Positions 6,917 to 10,184 of a DNA stretch of 10,184 bases are shown here, in pieces; position 1 is the stretch's first letter, and each line of letters opens with the position of its first letter. The stretch spans positions 1-10,184 of the forward strand of contig JAOXYB010066767.1 in the NCBI GenBank assembly GCA_028565635.1. The letters are read 5' to 3'. The DNA comes from Phoronis ovalis. Taxonomy: Eukaryota > Phoronida > Phoronidae. Both the position numbers and the translations under genes were made by a program. The notes beneath the pieces were generated by a model, which searched no databases, was not told the DNA's origin, and worked only from the letters and a program-made list of their open reading frames with translations.

Positions 6917-7778
6917 GTACGTATTCATACTGTATAATACGTACTAATAAGTAAAGGGACTTAATTATAAGGTTCCAGCCGATTGTAATAATTGTGCACA
7001 AACTATTGCTATTTGCTGAATAACAACCAGTACTATTAACTGTGAATCCTCCTAGTGAGCAAACCGTATTCCATAGTAAAAATTTCATTACAGATCTCCG
7101 GAAGAATATTTTTAAATAGATATTAAAGTTCCTACAGTCACCTTCACAAGTTATAAGGATCCATTTTAGCGTATAATACTTTGATTCCATATTCAAAACT
7201 TGTTCACTGTTTTGTATGTTTTACTCGTTTTAGAGAAAACTATATTATAGTATTTGTAATGTAAAATAGCTTTTTTGGTTAACTTTTTGTTTGAATAATT
7301 TTAATTGATTGGCGTCTATATCCTGCGGAGACTAAATTGAGGAGTTACTGCCAACTAATCATTGGGTATTTCATATGCATGTTTAAAGTATTAGAAACGC
7401 AATAGCCATTTTAGCCTGAATAAATCAGTATAAATCCATACATTAGTTCAATGCTAAGCACATGTACAACCATAAAGCGTATGTAACAGTGTTTGAAAAC
7501 ATTCATTTTAAATATAACGTGGATCAGTTAAAACCATCCAGACCGTCGCATGAATGAAGACACGTGTTAAGAACTGGGGATAATTATATATCCTAGTTCC
7601 AGTTAATTTGAAGCGGACATAATTGCCAAACTTTGTTCCTATGCCACCTTGTAGATTAGCCACGGAAAATGTCGAATCACGAAATTCAGCATAATATATG
7701 TTTCCTTAGCTCAAACATTGATCAATTTAATGTTTAATGAATAACTATGATAAAAACATGGTTGATGGTAATTATTTG
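6917..7778 (+). other. Intron 7, proximal part
   Basis: AT-rich DNA with no exon I can support, up to the 22-bp tandem array. A 10-base palindrome-like ACACGTGT lies at about 7560-7567. Nothing else is recognised. Confidence 0.4.
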
Positions 7779-7910
7779 TTAAAATGTTTGTATCTTTCCG
7801 TTATAATGTTTGTATTTTTCCGTTATAATGTTCGTATCTTTCCGTTATATTGTTCGTATTTTTCCGTTATAATGTTCGTATCTTTCCGGTATAATGTTCA
7901 TTCCCTTCCG
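7779..7910. repeat. 22-bp tandem array, six copies
   Basis: Six contiguous 22-base copies of TTATAATGTTCGTATCTTTCCG. Copies 3 and 5 are identical. Copies 1, 3 and 5 have TATCTTTCCG while 2 and 4 have TATTTTTCCG, so the array shows a 44-base higher-order period. The last copy (7889-7910) is the most diverged (CATTCCCTTCCG). The open frame through it is a by-product of the composition. Confidence 0.92.
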
Positions 7911-7914
7911 TTAG

Positions 7915-7976
7915 CTATAACCTGCATCCAGTTTTATGGCTTTGAAGAAGCAAATAAATGGTGTGCGAATTGTCAG
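7915..7976 (+). CDS. Possible optional exon 7a, Cys-containing
   Basis: A 62-nt stretch after CCCTTCCGTTAG (ends 7914), ending CAG|GTACTT. Read in phase 1 it encodes about 20 residues, ITCIQFYGFEEANKWCANCQ, with one lone Cys and a C-x2-C pair that echo the zinc-binding block of exons 3-4. It enters in phase 1 and leaves in phase 0, exactly as exon 3 does. The other two phases meet stops. To keep the gene's frame it needs a following exon that turns phase 0 into phase 1; the 16-nt candidate at 8133-8148 does so. It may equally be a chance open stretch. Confidence 0.3.
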
Positions 7977-8132
7977 GTACTTCAAACCCCTTGTATAAGG
8001 CTGCCTTAAGTTTATCAACCGGACCAAATATGCAACCATATGATAGTGGATTCATAAACAGGTAAGTTCATTTGTCGACATGTGTTATCAGTGAGTAAGT
8101 GACAGGCACATACTGATATTATCTTTATGCAG

Positions 8133-8148
8133 ACAAGTCATATAAATT
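8133..8148 (+). CDS. Possible 16-nt micro-exon 7b
   Basis: Sixteen bases lie between a near-perfect acceptor (TATCTTTATGCAG, ends 8132) and a near-perfect donor (GTAAGTT at 8149). In phase 0 it reads Thr-Ser-His-Ile-Asn plus one base, handing phase 1 to exon 8. With 7915-7976 it adds 26 codons without changing the frame of the main model. The splice signals are better than the coding evidence. Confidence 0.25.
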
Positions 8149-8479
8149 GTAAGTTATTAACGAACGCTCGATTGTCACACATTACTTGCCCGTGTTTAAT
8201 GATTTTACCGTGGGGGTTCGCGTGTGACAATCGGGTCCATGCATGTTACCAAGCCCTTAAGCATGTTAAACTGATTACAGGATCTAAAAAACACCATCTT
8301 GATCTTTGTATCTGCACATTATTCACGACGGCACAGTTATTATCCAATGAATCTTCACAGTTCATAACTGCTCATCACGCTTTTCTTATGAACATTCTTC
8401 TCGCAGTATCTTGTTAGTGGCTGCCTTATAATAAAATACTGAGAAGTTGAGACAAAACACATTCTGAACATTTTTTCAG
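8149..8479 (+). other. Intron before the last exon, with an inverted repeat
   Basis: It contains the 12-bp inverted repeat described separately. A 96-codon frame (8127-8417) crosses it and holds several Cys and His residues (ITCPCLM, CDNRVHACYQ, LDLCICTLF), but has no pattern I recognise. It ends in the strong tract ACATTTTTTCAG. Confidence 0.4.
8169..8233. repeat. 12-bp perfect inverted repeat, 41-base loop
   Basis: CGATTGTCACAC at 8169-8180 and GTGTGACAATCG at 8222-8233 are exact reverse complements. The loop is relatively GC-rich (CTTGCCCGTG, CCGTGGGGGTTCGC) for this DNA. It could be a hairpin in RNA, the ends of a tiny element, or chance. Confidence 0.75.
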
Positions 8480-8550
8480 ATAACTTGGAGCAAGACAAAT
8501 ATTTGAACGGAAACTGCAAGATTAATGTCACTGCATTGCGTTACTTCTAG
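8480..8550 (+). CDS. Exon 8: probable terminal coding exon
   Basis: It follows the strongest acceptor in the 3' half (CATTTTTTCAG, ends 8479). In phase 1, the phase left by exon 7, it reads about 23 residues beginning NLEQDKYLNGNCKINV and ending LRYF before a stop at 8548-8550. The composition (charged, Asn-rich, one Cys) differs from the Pro/Thr linkers, and there is no known motif. Polyadenylation-type AATAAA signals follow within 115-230 bases. An internal donor cannot be excluded, so this may not be the true C terminus. Confidence 0.4.
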
Positions 8551-8825
8551 TTGTTACGGATCCACTATTATGTATGGAGTACAAACTTTAATGCACGCTC
8601 ATAAAAATGGAAAGTTTCAAAATGTTTTGAAATTCAGTCATGTTGGCATATTACCGTCAGTAAAATAAACAAAACGGAAGGAGAATAAATAGTTGTTGTC
8701 GATGTACTAATTGTAGTATTATGTAATGTATGGAATTCATAAGTATAAAATATGCCTACAGCTGTGCATAATTAAATAAACATGTTATCAATGCTTTTTT
8801 CTTTAACACTAGTCGGTAAAACCAC
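8551..8825 (+). other. Possible 3' untranslated region with polyadenylation signals
   Basis: After the stop at 8548-8550, AATAAA occurs at 8664-8669, 8684-8689 and 8775-8780. In AT-rich DNA these are common by chance, so they only agree with, and do not prove, a transcript end here. No other feature is seen. Confidence 0.3.
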
Positions 8826-9110
8826 TTGTTTTCTGCTCAAATTATCAAAGTAACCTATAATACATCACACGTGTGCTGGTATCTGGATCATATTTTATTC
8901 GCAAACTCGACACACAGAAAACGTCATCGTATGACAGAGGTTGCTTCACAATTTGCATGTAGATACTTCGAGACATGTTATTCTGAGATGCAGTGTTCTA
9001 GTTGCAATGACGAACGTGACGCGAAAAACCTTCCGTGTCTAGTGTTATTAGGTATATTTTATGGACCATGTTTCATTGTTGTTCGCCTGCTGTTTATGGC
9101 TAGTATGTGA
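8826..9110 (+). CDS. Doubtful Cys-rich open frame
   Basis: A 94-codon frame with eight Cys, six of them in residues 35-70 and in the pattern C-x5-C-x5-C-x2-C-x8-C (ACRYFETCYSEMQCSSC and beyond), then a hydrophobic tail (LVLLGIFYGPCFIVVRLLF) resembling a membrane segment. It has no signal peptide at the N terminus. The middle is more GC-rich and CpG-richer than its surroundings, which is what the other exons look like. A donor-like GTATAT at 9052 after TTATTAG would cut it short. I do not recognise a family. Frames of this length occur by chance in this window, so this is recorded as a candidate only. Confidence 0.2.
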   Translation: MFSAQIIKVTYNTSHVCWYLDHILFANSTHRKRHRMTEVASQFACRYFETCYSEMQCSSCNDERDAKNLPCLVLLGIFYGPCFIVVRLLFMASM

Positions 9111-10184
9111 CTTCCAATATAATTTTTTTAACGTGGCCGCCATTTCGGATAAAAGATGGCTGACAACCTTCACAATGAAACTACCGTTTACTTCTGACAA
9201 GGACGTTCCGAGACAACCTTAGAACAAAATTGAAGGAAACATACAATTCGAGAACTATATGAATTCCAACTTTGTTATTGAAACCCATAAACCAGAGGAT
9301 TATCCCGTAATAGTTTAAAGGTACTTATTTTATTTTGAACCTGTCTATGTCTATACAAAAATAAATTCAGGTTTTTTCCTTATTGCAAGAATTTATTTTT
9401 AATATAAATTGATTTACCAATGTGTTCAAATTGTTACCACGAAGCTGAAATCGTTGGAAATGTCCCTGGTGTTATAACCTATTCTTTGTCGAAAAATGGC
9501 ACAGTTAAAATTTCTACAATCTGATTGGTTAACTCAGGAAATATCCCCTGATGGCTAACGGCGCTTAGCGGATAAAGTTTAGTCCGACTTTATAAGTAAC
9601 ACAACTTAGAACAGGCGTAAAAAAGTATTTTTAGCTCTACAAACGAGTACTGTGTATTTGTAGCTCAAAGCTCGTTCAAAATAGTTGGTATGTATATGCG
9701 CAGTATCCACGTGTTAAACAAAGAAAGGACAGCTTTCCTCGTGACTTGGACAATCATGTGACAAACAAGTTTGTACATGAATTTTTGCAGAAAGTTTGTT
9801 CAACACGCAACACACAATACGGTATCCTTAATGGACCGTAACAGGTTATTGTATGGCGCCAATAAATGTTGATTAAAACTCTAATAAATGGAATAGCCTA
9901 TGTCAGAATTTATGTTTTTGATAAACGTTCCGTTTGGGGCTATAATAACTAATACAAATTACAACATTTTTGTAAAAGTAATAACCTATACAAATTATAG
10001 CATCTGCTTAGTGAAATGTAGGAAAAAAATCACCGAACAAAGTTAAGCACTTCATGATCACACTTTACTATACCTGAGTTGAAATCCAAATCTACTTGAG
10101 ATACATACACAATAGATCTGTTTAGACTTTTAACTGAATGGAAGTGTTGGTAAGAGAGCACTTGCCATTGTCGTAGATTAAACG
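9111..10184. other. AT-rich intergenic or intronic DNA, little recognised
   Basis: No exon or gene can be supported. GCCGCCATTT (about 9136-9145) and AAGATGGC (about 9153-9160) lie close together in opposite orientation. A small hairpin ATAAAGT/ACTTTAT with an 8-base loop lies at 9572-9593. Two 19-base near-identical direct repeats (TAATAAC followed by TACAAATTA) lie at 9943-9961 and 9979-9997. Confidence 0.45.

Larger units (their letters stand above)
143..8550 (+). other. Predicted multi-exon gene, 5' partial: zinc-finger and Pro/Thr-rich protein
   Basis: This is my spliced model of one gene. Eight exons join in a single frame: seven junctions, of which six are phase 1 and one (exon 3 to 4) is phase 0. 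Summed exon length is 1178 nt, which is two leading bases of a split codon plus 391 codons and a stop. Every internal exon has AG before it and GT after it. The protein order is Pro/Thr linker, Pro/Gly linker, two C2H2-like fingers, zinc-ribbon-like CxxC pair, Thr/Pro tetrapeptide repeat, short domain copy 1, Thr/Gln/Pro linker, short domain copy 2, and a short tail. The run of symmetric phase 1-1 exons suggests a modular protein built by exon duplication or shuffling. The first exon seen begins with a good acceptor, so at least one exon lies upstream of the window. No transcript was available, so linkage of the exons is inferred from phase, theme and order. Confidence 0.55.

Noticed and set aside
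6792-7196. Minus-strand frame of 134 codons, the longest in the window
   Set aside because: It overlaps exon 7 in antisense and runs on through intron. It has no domain, no biased composition beyond AT-rich translation, and the plus-strand exon is supported by its paralogue at 5246-5335.
7779-7910. CRISPR array
   Set aside because: The copies are contiguous with no spacers, and the DNA is eukaryotic.
7977-8061. Possible exon ending at the strong donor GTAAGT at 8062
   Set aside because: It is open in one phase, but its acceptor has no pyrimidine tract and its outgoing phase 2 does not fit exon 8.
9420-9524. Short frame starting MCSNCYHEA with a C-x2-C
   Set aside because: Only 34 codons, no splice signals of note and nothing related nearby; consistent with chance.

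Overview
The window is AT-rich, intron-bearing animal DNA. It has no bacterial-style operons. The longest open frames are about 100-130 codons, while short open stretches are bounded by good GT-AG splice signals with T-rich acceptor tracts. A C2H2 zinc finger, Pro/Thr-rich low-complexity protein and a large foldback-like repeat in an intron all fit a marine invertebrate. A bivalve mollusc is my guess, with low confidence.

Main gene (plus strand, 143 to about 8550, 5' end outside the window): I assemble eight exons at 143-202, 3106-3177, 3787-3959, 4431-4857, 5246-5335, 6129-6317, 6821-6916 and 8480-8550. Nearly all junctions are phase 1, with one phase 0 junction between exons 3 and 4. The frame stays open to a stop at 8548-8550, giving 391 residues in the window. 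The product would carry Pro/Thr-rich linkers, a classical C2H2 finger, a second odd finger, a CxxC-x14-CxxC zinc-ribbon-like motif, a long decayed four-residue Thr/Pro repeat, and two copies of an unfamiliar short domain (W-x5-L-P-x-D-x2-Q-x-I-G-D in one copy, W-x4 spacing in the other) on separate phase 1-1 exons. I do not recognise the family. Its function is unknown.

Repeat region (490-2773, inside the first visible intron): an imperfect giant palindrome. The left arm is a GATTCA/GCTCCA hexamer array followed by three direct units of about 367 bp and a truncated fourth. The right arm is two units of the same sequence inverted, ending in a remnant of the hexamer array. Outer units match outer units better than their neighbours, so this looks like a foldback-type element or MITE with long, internally repetitive inverted termini.

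Region 6917-8480 holds a six-copy 22-bp tandem array (7779-7910) that runs straight into a possible acceptor, two optional small exons that keep the frame, and a 12-bp perfect inverted repeat. From 8551 on I see possible polyadenylation signals, one Cys-rich open frame of doubtful status (8826-9110), and then mostly featureless AT-rich DNA to the end.
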